64,000 nucleotides of DNA, from the NCBI GenBank assembly GCA_015501595.1, contig JADNRX010000004.1:496001-560000 (forward strand), in the 5' to 3' direction. A program made the translations under genes and the position numbers. Below, in pieces: positions 21,510 through 32,427 of the stretch; positions within the stretch are counted from its first letter, which is position 1; each line of letters begins with the position of its first letter. Source of the stretch: Hymenopellis radicata. Its lineage: Eukaryota; Basidiomycota; Agaricomycetes; Agaricales; Physalacriaceae. The notes beneath the pieces were generated by a model. The model was not told the DNA's origin and did no database searches. It worked only from the letters and a program-made list of their open reading frames with translations.

Positions 21510-23188
21510 TCAAAGTTTCGTGATGGACGGTGCTGGCAATCCACCCGGGATTTGAGAGAACCTTGCAGGAATCCAGGTAGCGTCTCCTGGTGTCGTCGTA
21601 TCTTCGACTCGCCCTGTTACGCGAGAATTCCGGTCCATCATGATAGCGTGCACCTGAGAGTAGACTTGAGGTTCTATCCTTGACTGGTGTCAATACAGAC
21701 ATACCTGCATGCGCAGTCCGTGCATATGGGCTCGGATGGACATGATTTCTTCATTCAGCCTGAGAGTCTCGTTCGTCAACGCGATCTCATTTCTGCGCCC
21801 CAGCGATTCCACGGTTGTCGTTAAAGTGACCATCGATTCCCGCAGTCCATTCAACGACCCTTCCAACGTTGTACTCAAATCGATAGGAGCAACAACATCA
21901 CGCGCGACGGAACGCGAGGTAAGACTCGCTGGATCCCAATTATAGCTGATGTTCGGAGACGTACGCTGGGCATTTCGCCTCTCCTGAGGAGTGTGATTTG
22001 GCTGCCCAGAGTTGGGGGATGATGTTGACGCGGGACTTTCGGGTGGGAAGTAAGAAGCAAATGTGCCAGGACCTTCAGAGGGCGAGCCAGTGCTGGTCAT
22101 AGTAGACGAATCATGGTGAGACGAGGTCGACGCGACGTGATGTTGGATATGTATAGGTAATTCCGAGGATGGACGAGCAGCGGAATGCATGTACCATGGC
22201 CCCAGAGCGCTTTTCACCGCTTGCAGATCCCGATTAGAACTTCGAATGTGTCCTTGCAAGGCATCAACTTTGGCGCGAAGTAAGGCGTTCTCTTCTTGTA
22301 GGGCAGTCATATTGGTACTGTGCAGTGTTAGGAAACCTTTGATAGCTTCATAAGGGCACGTGGGCGTATGGGACTCCAGAGATCGCCGTTGACCAGCCCA
22401 CAAACATCCATGCGAGGAGTGGACGCAGGAGATCGGTGCAGACTGGCAGCTGGCCAAATGGGACTCTTGGTCAGCTCGGCGTAGTTCACTATCACAGTGT
22501 TCGCAGACAATTGACGAGTCCGCGCAAGTAGAACAATGCTCCTGAACGATGTAAGTAGGAAAACCGGAGAAAGCTTGATAGTTGTACCTCGTATTCGGAA
22601 AAGGCGATCTCGCTTTCACATGTGCTGCACACCACGGGTGTATGAATGCACTTTACGCCTTCGCTGCTGTGCCGCTGAACAGATTGCGTGCAGGACTTGT
22701 CTGGGCATGGAACTAGAACAAATTGACACGCATCCAATAGATGGCCGTGAAGTAAATCCCGCTGGCAGACATGGTCGCAACCTTCGGAGGGACATCGTAC
22801 AAGGAGTTCATCTACAAGCTATATTCCGAGATGAGTCTATCCCTGCCGAGTAAGAGATAGAGAATACACACAGAGCGAATAATGGGATCGGCATGTTCTA
22901 AGCCCTCAATGGTCAACGGCAGGCGATCCACCGGGCAATGTAACGAATGCTTCAAGGCTTCGAGTATACATTCACGACAAAAGGTGTGAGAGCAAGCCCG
23001 CGTAGTAACGGGATCTATGAAGGGCATCCTGTGTATCGTTTCAATCGACAACAAGGCGGAAACACCAAATATCATACCGACAGATACAACATATCTAGAC
23101 AGTTTATAGTGAGCAAATGGGCCGTGTACAAGTGGAAGAAACACACCAAATTAGAATTCGTGGACTCCGTGTAGTTGTACGACGCCAT
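21510..23188 (-). CDS. RING finger / TRAF-type zinc-finger E3 ubiquitin ligase-like protein
   Basis: Likely E3 ubiquitin ligase. Exon 1 (23147-23188, MASYNYTESTNSNL) is followed by a 17-nt microexon (23078-23094) encoding ICCIC plus part of Arg. The next exon gives MPFIDPVTTRACSHTFCREC and HSLHCPVDRLPL; together these make a C3HC4 RING. Two or more TRAF-type Cys/His fingers follow (LVRCPSEGCDHVCQRDLLHGH; VPCPDKSCTQSVQRH; EHCSTCADSSIVCEHCDSEL; APISCVHSSHGCLWAG). A coiled coil (MTALQEENALLRAKVDALQG), a Ser/Pro-rich disordered stretch and a second helical segment (LRLNEEIMSIRAHMHGLRMQ) complete the protein. It ends PAPSITKL. All introns are canonical and the frame is clean once the microexon is recognised. 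Confidence 0.88.
23078..23094 (-). other. 17-nt microexon in the RING gene
   Basis: Minus-strand ATATGTTGTATCTGTCG, flanked by a 52-nt intron (23095-23146, GTGTGT...TCTAG) and a 49-nt intron (23029-23077, GTATGA...CACAG). It supplies the first cysteine pair of the RING (ICCIC). Confidence 0.75.
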
Positions 23189-23530
23189 CGAGGAACTGCT
23201 GGTTGCCGTCGTGGCGGGTAGCGGTCAACCCTATAAACTGGAGACGGAGTGAGATGAGGTTGCGGAATTGGGACCGAAGTGACGGAATCCGGGTTCCGTA
23301 TCCCGCGCCGCCACGTGCGATGACTTCAATACTTTTTTTGTGGAAGCAGACGCTCACTTGATGAACCAGACAGGCCGCTCTAAGGTCCGAGTGAGAGCCC
23401 CCGGAGTTAGAGATCAGGGTAAGTACAGCCTGGGGCAGAGGGAGCCTCCACCTAGTAGGCCTGAGAAAAAGCACTCGCTCGACTGGGAGGGATTGGCCAG
23501 CCAGTGTGGGACTTTCAATTCACACCGCCA
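23189..23530. other. intergenic, divergent promoters
   Basis: Between the RING gene (-) and a small protein gene (+). Includes a GC-rich segment with CCACGTG-type core (about 23311-23318, an E-box). No RNA gene or repeat seen. Confidence 0.35.
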
Positions 23531-23965
23531 ATGGCCACCGCTCCTGCATGGTTCGCTCCAGTGCAAGCCCAGCTCAATCGCATCGAAGATACGTTGGCAA
23601 AGGTATAGTGCTCCTCTTCTCGATCCATTGTCTCATTGTTCTCAGCTCACCAACGCAAATAATGGCAACGGCCACACGTATTCCTTCATCATCGTCAATT
23701 TCAATGACAATGCCCCTGCTATATCCAGGTGTAAACCCCACCACTATTGTCCATATCCATAAATTGGCTTTCTTGAACCTCTTTTAACCTTGAACAGAGA
23801 CTCCCTGCCTTGCTCAATGTCGCCGCCATTGCCAATCTCACTTACGCTCAGGTGAACGCTTACTGCCAGGGCTACGGCATTCCAATGGGTACCACGAGCT
23901 ACATGGAGAGGAAGATAGGAATAGCGCGCCATATTGGATGCCGCGACCTTGGCGCATTCATGTAA
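23531..23965 (+). CDS. small basidiomycete protein, possible Mug135-like C-terminal domain
   Basis: Small protein of about 104 residues, function unknown. Three exons read MATAPAWFAPVQAQLNRIED, then LTNANNGNGHTYSFIIVNF and NDNAPAISR|LPALLNVAAIANLTYAQ, ending YMERKIGIARHIGCRDLGAF. Introns start at 23606 (GTATAG) and after 23730 (GTGTAA) and splice in frame. The NGNGHTY...LPALLNVAAIANLT...GYG pattern reminds me of the Mug135-like domain found in many basidiomycete paralogs; this is recall, not proof. There is no signal peptide or membrane segment. A profile search with the Mug135-like family would settle it. Confidence 0.6.
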
Positions 23966-24378
23966 GCTGCGATGGAAAAGGGGATGGCGCGACGTTAGAG
24001 GATGTTTCGCTGAGATTTGGCGCTTAGCATCGCCATATGTCTGTACCTTGTATACACCCAGATATCAGTGAGCATTGAGCTAAATACAAGTGTTGATCGG
24101 GCACACTCGATGTGATCGGCCGCCACAGTCAAAGTTCGCTAGTTCATGCACGGCCAACGACTGGCATACCAATGTGATGATACCGCTCTGTCGTTATGTA
24201 TCTACGCTTTCCATCATGTATCCGGGGACTGGGCAGAGTCCCATCTCGTCGTCGTCGCGACCTAGCTGTGCACGCCGTCCGCAATAAATACTCGCGTCCA
24301 AGTCTTCAATTCCTTGCTCCGGCTAGCCCTCAACGCCCTCAGCTTGTTGATCAAGTTTGACTCCTGCTCATCTCCGAA
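23966..24378. other. intergenic, promoter of the wall-protein gene
   Basis: No coding exon recognised. An AATAAATA element (24283-24290) about 90 bp before the next start codon could be a TATA box, followed by the pyrimidine-rich leader common upstream of strongly expressed fungal genes. Confidence 0.35.
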
Positions 24379-25292
24379 ATGTCGACGCCACGATCATTAA
24401 CGCTTACGCTACTTCTTCTAATCCTCTCGCATGTTTCATTGGCCGCATCCATCCCTCCGCGTCAATTTGGCGATGACGGCGAGTCTTCATACATCTTTCA
24501 CCGTCCTCTAATACTAATTCATGTTCGCTGTTAGGATCATTCGACGACATAATAGCCTCTATAAAAAGTGTGTGGCGCTCACCATGGTAGTTGTATCATC
24601 TTATTAGAGCTCAACAGGCGAACTTGCTTTTGAACCCGCGTCCGTGACTACAATGTTGGGCTCTGGTGCCATCCCGACTGGTCCGTCCTCTTTTCTTTCC
24701 TCTAGTAGGCAAGATGTCCTAATACCCTCACCAGAAGTAGCCGGTGGGGAAGCCGGCGGACCGCAGGACGGCACCTATGTGACCAAGGTGTCCCTCGTTG
24801 GTGGTGATGAAATCACAGTAGGCCCCAGCGGACAATCAGGTGTAGAAACCGTCTTAGGATCCTTGACGTTCACTGTAGCCGGGCCTCCTCTGGCGTCCGG
24901 GAGCTCTCTGCCCAGCGGGAGTGCGTCTGGAAGTAGTGCAGTATCCACGTCGGGCTCAGCGGCTTCCGGGACGTCCTCTGCGACTACTACGGCATCGGGC
25001 TCTAGTGCCAATATCACGAGTTCTGCCGCCAAAAGCTCAACGACCTCTGCCTCGAAAAGCTCCAGCTCGTCCACGTCAACAAAGGCACAACATCCTCTAC
25101 TTCGTCCTCCTCCGCTTCAGCAAGTGCATCGGATTCGAGTTCAGCGTCCCCGTAAGTTCGACGCATCCGAGCCAACGATTTTCACTCATTCCGTTGTTTT
25201 GTACCAGATCACACTCCATCGATGTCCGTTTCTTCACGACTGGCGTCGCTACCGTTCTTGGAGGTGTCCTTTTGGGAGCCTGGATCGTTTGA
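24379..25292 (+). CDS. secreted Ser/Thr-rich, probably GPI-anchored cell-surface protein
   Basis: Function unknown; cell-wall or plasma-membrane surface protein. The signal peptide (MSTPRSLTLTLLLLILSHVS) is followed by SIPPRQFGDDG, then GSFDDIIASIKS and ELAFEPASVTTMLGSG. The next block, GTYVTKVSLVGGDEITVGPS and VLGSLTFTVAGPP, recurs in basidiomycete surface proteins. A long Ser/Ala/Thr tract and a C-terminal hydrophobic end, FFTTGVATVLGGVLLGAWIV, typical of a GPI signal or tail membrane segment, follow. The first intron (24479-24534) reads in frame only with a GC donor (G|GCGAGT); the GT two bases further gives a stop. One base is missing in an A-run near 25080 inside the Ser tract. No catalytic domain is visible. 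Confidence 0.75.
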
Positions 25293-25493
25293 CAAGATTT
25301 CGTTGAGATGTAATTTATTCCATTGTGATTATTCGTTTCGTTGAGCGTATGGCGTCCTTGAGTGATTCGAGGGCATTCAGAGGTATCTCATCAGGAAGAT
25401 GATCGAGAGAAATGTGGCGAGATACAGTAGTAGTTGCATTCACCTTGAGCAGCACATAGACAAAAGAAGACGAAGCTACATCGACCAATTATC

Positions 25494-27196
25494 AATCCTT
25501 TTCATCATCTGTTGGCCGAAAGAAACACGTATGGAACCTCTCCCTGCCGGTTAACTGTCTTGGTATCCTGGTGTTGATAACTACACCGGCCTGCCTGAAG
25601 AATTGGAAGTAATCAAAACCTGGTTTGGCGGACCTATAACGCTCATCACCTGAGATGAAGGGTGAGGGCCTCGAGTTTCACGAAATGATTCTCGTCATAG
25701 TTCGTAACACGATTCGCGAGGAGTTGTTTGATCAATGGCGCTTGACCAGAGGACGCCGTGAACCGTAAATAGGTGAGGGTGGGAAGATGTGGCGACTCTG
25801 CTAAGAGCTCGAGAAGTGGAAGGGGTATAACACGATGACTGTAGGAGTTGTTCTGCCGAACAATGATCGTTAAACGCGAGAGGTGTTTACGAACTTCTTC
25901 GACCTTTAGGCAGTCCACGAGTGCGGATGCCTGGGTGGCCACAAGGGTATTTTGCGCCTCTCCATACGGCGTTTCTGGCCAGCAAATATGGAGATTGAGC
26001 GCCGTGATTCGGCAAGTCGAACGCGTAAACAGATCTCTCAACGAAGTGGATGGGAATGTACGAGGATCGAGATTAAGAGTATGAAGCTGTGGCAGAGTTA
26101 TGCCATCCAAGAAGGGTTTCATAGTCTGTTCGGCTCCTACAACGAAGGGATTGGAGCTTGCGGTGCGTTACGCAACGCCGTTCCACAGGAGGCTCCTCAT
26201 CCGCCTTCAAAAGTACAATGTCGAGTCTGTCGAAGCTCCTTTAGAGTTGCGATGTAGGAGATGGCCGTTGAAGGGATACACCAGGAGTCAAGTGCAACCG
26301 CAACAGCTGCCCAGCAAGTGGATAAAGCACCTCGACAGGTGCATTTGTTGTGAGAGATGTAAGCATTGGTGCGTTTTGTAGCAACGTCCTAGCCCACTTT
26401 GGAACAACCTCAGAGTTCCAGATATCAGAGGACAGAGTTAACGTGGAGAGAGCAGGCGCGGATGACAACTGGAAGAACAGGTCTATATCGACAATAGCGT
26501 CTCTGTGAGTTTGTATTACGACGTGTTTGTCGACGTTCAACTGGAGCGTCGTACAGCGGGGCAAATGTGTGATGAGGAGGCGAAAACTTGCTTCATGGGG
26601 GTCAACCGAATAGGAGAGGTTTAAAGGAAGTGTCGCGGCAGCATTCAGCCACAGCGTGCTCAATGTTTCGTCGAGATCTGGGTCTTTGTCGAAGATGAGG
26701 CCAATGTGGAATGAGCTCCATAGTTGGGGTGTGGATAACGCGACCTGTCGCCAACGACGGCAGATACGTAGCAGCAGCATACGTGAACGACGGAATTGTT
26801 GTATGGGATTCGAGTGCGGGTACTGACAAGGAGTGTGCTGTGGCTCGAGATCAGGTTTCGTATACAAATCACAATAAGCAGAGAAAATCTCGCTAAGGAT
26901 TTCCGCGGGTAGAGCGCGTACGGGACTGGGGAAAGAAGTTTATGTTGGTCTTCAATGAGTCCCTCTATGTATAATCGTCTGCGGGTCACTGCATTCATGT
27001 GCTCCGCGAGCTCTGCGAGTTCAGCGTCAGCGTCAGCAATCTGACGGTAACAATCCTCGATGGACTCTTCAATGAGAGCACGTTCATGTGGTGCCGTAGC
27101 GTGGTTGGTTCCGATGAGCGAGTAAACCGGAATGAACCGTCCTGCTTCATCCAAGCGCGACTTTTTAGGCTTCTGTGAGCGCGTTTTGCGTTTCAT
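25494..27196 (-). CDS. F-box protein with leucine-rich-repeat-like C-terminus, with frame breaks
   Basis: Substrate adaptor of SCF ubiquitin ligases by family; target unknown. The start MKRKTRSQKPKKSRLDE leads to a coiled-coil segment (ALIEESIEDCYRQIADADAE) and the F-box: ALPAEILSEIFSAYC, RRSRMLLLRICRRWRQVAL, STPQLWSSFHI. Leucine-rich stretches follow (LSTLTLSSDIWNSEVVPKWA; ITLPQLHTLNLDPRTFPST; LPTLTYLRFTASSGQAPLI). The last exon probably splices LHLR|QAGVVINTRIPRQLTG to a stop at 25494. One base is missing in a C-run near 26929. The frame also changes near 26250 and 26150, so the region between LRLHLTPG and MKPFLDG needs repair. Large divergent families of this layout are typical of Agaricomycetes. 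Confidence 0.75.
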
Positions 27197-27378
27197 TCCT
27201 GGTCGGCAATCCTCCTAAAGTGTTGAGTAAGAATATTCTTTGTGTTCAGATAACCAACATACTGAAAAACGCGTAAAAGTCAAGCGCAAGTAGGTGGTCG
27301 TTTTTCTGAAGCAACACGCGTGGGAAAACAGGTGGTCCGAAATTAGTAACGCGTATTACGCTATACTATACGCAACTA

Positions 27379-30113
27379 CTACTGGTCTTCCTTTCGTACC
27401 TCCTCCTGTAGATCTGTCAATCTCGACCACTCTGGCTCATCTTCATAGTCCTTAGTCCGCCCAATGAACGTCCGCACGATACTACGAGCTTGCAATTTCC
27501 ATTTGAACCCATCCACTCTGGGACCAAAATTCCTCAAGACGTCCACGATGTCCTCGACCTCCGCAATAGCCTCGCGCCACTTTGCAACATCAGTTTCACC
27601 TTTCTCCATGGTCCCAGCAGAACTCGAGCGGTAGCTATCAAGATGAGCTTTAAGGGCATCATCCCAGCGACCTTGCCAAGTCAAGAGCTTCGCGTAAGCG
27701 CGGAAGATACGCGACGAAGAAACCCGCGGAAGAATAGTCCTTTCAAATAGATCGAGGACACTCCGCAGCAGACCGTGCCCTTCATTGGGGTTCATGGCGG
27801 CGTTTTGCGTATCACCACCCTCAACGGCCTCTTCCAAATTGGACGGCGCGCGGGTAACCCCGTCGACGAGACGCTCGAGAACCTGCTCATCGACAGCCTT
27901 CGCGCCAGTTTTGTCAACCGTTTCTTCGACAACGCGACCCAGCGCTCTACAGGCTTCTGCGAGTTGACCAACATCCATGGCAACGATCATGAAGTTGGAC
28001 CACATCCGCCAGTTGTCATAGCTATGCTTCAGCCCTCGTTGGAGAGCGCGGAACGCAAGCATCTTGTTCTCGTATGGAATGGACTTCGCGGACTCCGTGC
28101 TGTATGCAAAGGAGGGGTCGTCCTCCTGATCACATCATTTAGAAATAGTTACTGCGAAAGGTGAAGAACATACCGCATCATCAGTATTTGACTTGGCTTT
28201 AGGCTTCGTCCCCATACGCAAGTACATACTGGCCAAGTTATTCCAGCTCTCAGCATCCTCCTCGTCAATCGCGACACATCGGCTGAATGCGTTTCTGCGC
28301 CCTCCCAGTCTTCTAAGCGCATGCAGGAGCATCCGAGGATGAACCAAGAGCGCGATAGCAAGGGATTGATCGCTACCGTTTTCTGTAGGCACTCTATAGC
28401 CTTAGCGTACTCCGCTCGTGCAAAGTAATAGCCACCAAGGGAACGCATCGCACGGCCTGATGAATGTTTTGAGACCTCCCACGCATGCTCATAGTGCTCG
28501 ACCGCTCTTGCAGGCTCAAGGTCACCTAAAAGACACAACAGCTTTGCCTCCCGATTGATATCCAGCACCTTCCTTCTATCTCCGGATGAAGCCTTGCCTC
28601 TTTTCATGACCGCCTCTGACTCGAGCTTGTGTCCCTCCAAGAGATCAACGACAATCCGGAGCCCCTTCTCTGGCTGCTCCATAGATACCCAGCACTTGAC
28701 TACCTCCTCCCACATCTCCAATCGCTCAAATATCTCGAGGGAGGACTTGATAACACCCAGACTGATGTATCTCTCTGCCAACTCCTTCTCCATATCCCAT
28801 TTACTCGGGAGAAGAATCTCGTGGAAGTAGCGCAATCGCTCTGAAACGGTCGAGTCGGCAGTAGGCATCTGATCGACGAGTGCTTGCAGTTGGAGCGTGG
28901 CGCGCTCGACTGTGCGCGTGCGGGAGGACTCGAGGCGGGAGCGAAGAAGGAGGGCCATTGTATGCACGGACCAATTTCGGGGATGAGATATCACTCTGGA
29001 CACGTAGGGAAGCATTTCCTCGGAAGTGAGTCCATGAATAGGCGATGTGTTCCGGACGTTGAGACACATGCCGAGAAGAATGGACTGATCCAGAGGATGC
29101 AAAGGGGGTTGGGAGGAGGGATCAAGATGAGAAAGTATAGATTTGTTGGATGGATCGGTATTGGAAGATGTGAACTGGGTGTGTTCGAGGAGGGTGTCAT
29201 CATTCAACGCAAGCGTTTCTGGCACACTTTTCTCCTTTTGCTGCTCTACAGCTGGTGAGGTAACAGAGTCGTCTATGGACAGGCGACTCTGTGCCAATAC
29301 AACCAGTTGGCTGAGATCCGTCTGCTGAAACTTTGTTCGTTTACCGAGGGCACCGGAGAGCTCATACTCGAGACCCGTAGCCCGTGCTGCACGCACAAAA
29401 TATTCCGCCGCCTTGTCCTGCGTGAATAGATGTTGCAGGAGCCCTTGCTCTAGTCGAAGTCGACCTACGAGCTCGGGTTCGGATGAATACAAGGACTCGA
29501 TAGAAGCAAATGATCCTAAATCATCGGACAGGATATAGACGGGCTCGTCGAGAACCTGCTGATGCACAATCTGAGCGCGTAGTTGCCACCATTTTACAGT
29601 CGCTACGTGGGTAAACGTTTGTGCAAGCAGTATTTGGGCAATGCGGAGGAATGCCGAATGTTTAGCGAGATGGTAAGCGGGTTCTCCACCGTGTGCTAAT
29701 TCGAATATTGCCTTTTGGTCGAGGATATCTTCTGATAATGATAGCGTGTGATCAGAAGATTGAGTGAGAACTTTGAGGGGAGTAATGGAGAGATCAGGTC
29801 CCGTCCAATTTGCCTGAACGAAGGCATGAAGACAAGACACGGCGATCATCAAACATAGCAGTTCCCCCTGTGCAGCATCGTCAGAAAGAGAGGTATGGGA
29901 TTGGAATAGTCCGCTGATAGAGGTAGAATCTATGTCTATGTCCGCAGAATGTTTGAACAGCGTTTGTGCGGGACCGGAAGTGAGGACTGATTCGAACTCG
30001 CCATCGACCAAGGATTTGGCGATTTTCAACGTGGTGCTGCTGGATTCATCCTGATTTGCAGGCCACGTCCCGGTCAGAAGCCATTTTTCAACGGAGGGGA
30101 TGTCAAGACTCAT
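27379..30113 (-). CDS. TPR protein TTC27/Emw1 homolog
   Basis: Tetratricopeptide protein of the TTC27 family (S. cerevisiae Emw1, linked to cell-wall integrity). The start MSLDIPSVEKWLLTGTWP opens a long exon reaching 28149, followed by an intron (about 28064-28148) and a final exon ending at 27379. TPR-like helices are visible: EHYEHAWEVSKHSSGRAMRS, ARAEYAKAIECLQKTVAINP, LSRSWFILGCSCMRLEDWEG, then FSRCVAIDEEDAESWNNLAS and FRALQRGLKHSYDNWRMWSN, which are TTC27 signatures. One base is missing near 28293 (between EDWEGA and AFSRCVAID). Start codon is only 54 bp from that of the divergent Rrn9-like gene. Confidence 0.88.
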
Positions 30114-30167
30114 CGTTATAGCTGATTAACGACGAAAAGCAAAATTTGTGATCAAGATGATCGAGGA
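30114..30167. promoter_or_regulatory. very short divergent promoter, TTC27 / Rrn9-like gene
   Basis: Only 54 bp separate the two first ATGs; using the next in-frame ATG (30213) of the plus-strand gene extends this to 99 bp. Transcription start sites must overlap the opposite gene or sit inside this stretch. Confidence 0.35.
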
Positions 30168-31110
30168 ATGCACGTGGAAGGAATGTCGAGCGGAGGTAAC
30201 GGAGATACAATCATGCCTCCTCGTCGCCAAACCACACTCTTTGATTTGTCCAGTCTTCGGGTCCATCCAGATGGCACCCGTGTTGACCAAACCGACTACA
30301 ATCTGCGCGTCGAACGCCATGCCCGTGCTGCTCGCGATGCTCATGGTAACTGGATGGCCCAAGATGCGGGCGGTTCTGTCGCTGTCAAGCGTCGCCTGAA
30401 GCAGAAAGAAGGGAAACAAGCAGGGGAGGACATAGCCAAAGACGACGCTGATGATGCAGAAGAGGCAGTAGCACAAGCACTCAAACCGCGCGCGGCAAAA
30501 AGACAGAAATTTTCACAAGACTACTCATTTCTCGAGGCTCTTGAGCTATCGAATATTTCTCAAACACCAGCCGAAGCAGAGGAATTGCCCGTCCCATCAT
30601 CCGTCCGTTGTAGCACCTTTCTCTTCGTTGACCTACTGAATTAACCAACAGGACCTTTTGAAATGCATTCATTACATGGCCAGTACATACTATGCCGAAC
30701 AAGGCCTTTTAATCAATGCGTCGAAAAGACACCGCGCCCTGGGACGGCAGCGCCGTCTAGAGAAGATGACACAGACAGAACAGGCGAACGACGAGGTCTC
30801 TGAAGATGAAAGTGATGAGGATGATGAAACGTCTTCTTCAGAGTCCGAGGAAGGTCTAGTTGAACGGAAACATAGAAGAAAATATGAGCCTGGTGAAAAG
30901 GATCCTGGCACACGAGATATGTATCGCACGATGGACGGAAGCGCGCTGATGGCTATAGGTATGTCAATTCCTTTTCTTCATCAAGCAAGGACCTCATAAT
31001 ATTCAGGAGTCTTGGTGCAGGAACATGTTGCACGGCTACTGGATCCAAGGATACCCGACGGTTGGGAGGATAACGGGGAAGATGTGCAAGAAGGTGTCGG
31101 AGCTGACTAG
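30168..31110 (+). CDS. conserved nuclear protein, possible Rrn9-domain (Pol I initiation factor)
   Basis: Probably a nuclear factor; the DLLKCIHYMASTYY segment after intron 1 resembles the Rrn9 domain of RNA polymerase I initiation factors, but the match is from memory. Three exons: 30168-30599, 30653-30958 and 31008-31110, joining in frame. The N-terminus has RRQTTLFDLSSLRVHPDGTR, then an RKR/acidic-rich region. After the DLLK motif comes a Ser/Glu/Asp-rich tract (SEDESDEDDETSSSESEEG) and a C-terminal block (DMYRTMDGSALMAIGVLVQE, HVARLLDPRIPDGWED) that is the best-conserved-looking part. The start could also be the ATG at 30183 or 30213. It converges on uL13m with 16 bp between stops. Confidence 0.65.
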
Positions 31111-31126
31111 AATAGAAATGTATATT

Positions 31127-31801
31127 CTATATCAAGGCCTCCTTGTACTCGAAACCCTTGGGTAATATCCTTGGTTTCGTCTCTGCCAGCCGCTGAGGGT
31201 TCCAGGGCGATGGGAGGGTGCCGTCCTCCCAGCTACGAAGAATATTGAGCTCAAGGACACCCATCTCATTACCCGGGAATATTCTCAAACGCTCCATTCG
31301 TCGGTCGCGTAGTTTGTTCTTGGGCAACATTCCAGACACAGCGTGACGGATAATCTACAAAAGCATAAGCTCCAGGAAGGAGTGAAGCAACGCCAACGCA
31401 CCTCTTCGGGTTTCTTGACCATCATATCCTTATACACGACCTCTTTCAATCCTCCGGGTACATTGTATGCTTTCGGTACATGAATTGTTCGGGTTTTCGT
31501 CCTGTCACCTTGACCTTGGTGCAGTTGGTTACTACAACATAGTCGCCGCAGTCCACTAGGTATTAGATACATGTAAATAGAGTGTCAATGGGTTGTATTG
31601 AGACGCACCACCGGGGTCGTAAATAGGTTTGTGTTTGCCCATGAGAACGAGCGCTATGCGTTCAGCCAATTTTCCGAGAACTCGGTCCGTGGCGTCCACC
31701 TGGTGCCATAGTCGGGCATATGCAAGGGCAGTCTACGTTGCTGTTAGTGGGAGGACAGAATATAGCAGTGAAGGACATACATTGCCCACTGCCTGGGACA
31801 T
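31127..31801 (-). CDS. MRPL23: mitochondrial ribosomal protein uL13m
   Basis: Large-subunit protein of the mitochondrial ribosome. Exon 1 encodes MSQAVGN; a 48-nt intron leads to [20 protein letters not shown], then [57 protein letters not shown] and the hallmark [28 protein letters not shown]. The C-terminal extension ([20 protein letters not shown]) fits fungal mitochondrial members. One base is missing in the CCCGGAGG stretch near 31455 (MYP/GGLKE). No obvious presequence beyond the short N-terminus. Confidence 0.92.
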
Positions 31802-32427
31802 GGTGGTTCAGCACAAGTTTTCTTGCCGAATCGGGACACCCGCGCCGATCTAGACCGCGTTCGCGACGATTCGCGCCATGTTCAAGCTCTGTTCAAGCTA
31901 ATCGACTCTCTCAAGAACTGACTATTACCTGACTAGCTTACTTTGTGTAGGTATTGGTACGATGTTGTCACCGACCTTTCAGCGTACCATGCGTCGCGCT
32001 GGGGAGAGCTTCTCAGTTTCCTCTTCATCGTTAGTCGACGCGTCCTTTCTCCATATGGTTCACGGACTTTACTTCACGGCGTCGACGGCACTCTCTAGAG
32101 GTGTCCAAAAGCCCTAATATTCCAGGATGAAAGGTTGAGGAGGCTCCCGAGTGGGTAAGTACTTGACTAATTTTAAATCTTGAATTATTTTCATAATAAA
32201 TAAGTGTTCTGTCTCAAGTCAATCTCTACCTGACTCCACATTATTAGCAGTGGCGTTGCTGAAGCTTGCAACTTCGAAGATACTTACATCGCCTGCTCTG
32301 TGTATCAGGACGCCAGAATGGTCTCAAAGGCTGCTCAGCTCTCTCTAACGTCGGCTGTAGAATTATCTTCTGGTACACCGAAGATCTAGAAAGGCTTCCT
32401 CAACTCACGAATAGTCCAGGCTTTCGT
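31802..32427. other. gap before the first aldo-keto reductase, may hold its 5' exon
   Basis: About 620 bp with no confidently placed gene. A short open stretch begins at 31971 (MLSPTFQRTMRRAGESF). Its MLSPTFQ start resembles aldo-keto reductase N-termini, but no convincing splice links it to the reductase exon. The rest is AT-richer intergenic sequence. Confidence 0.4.
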
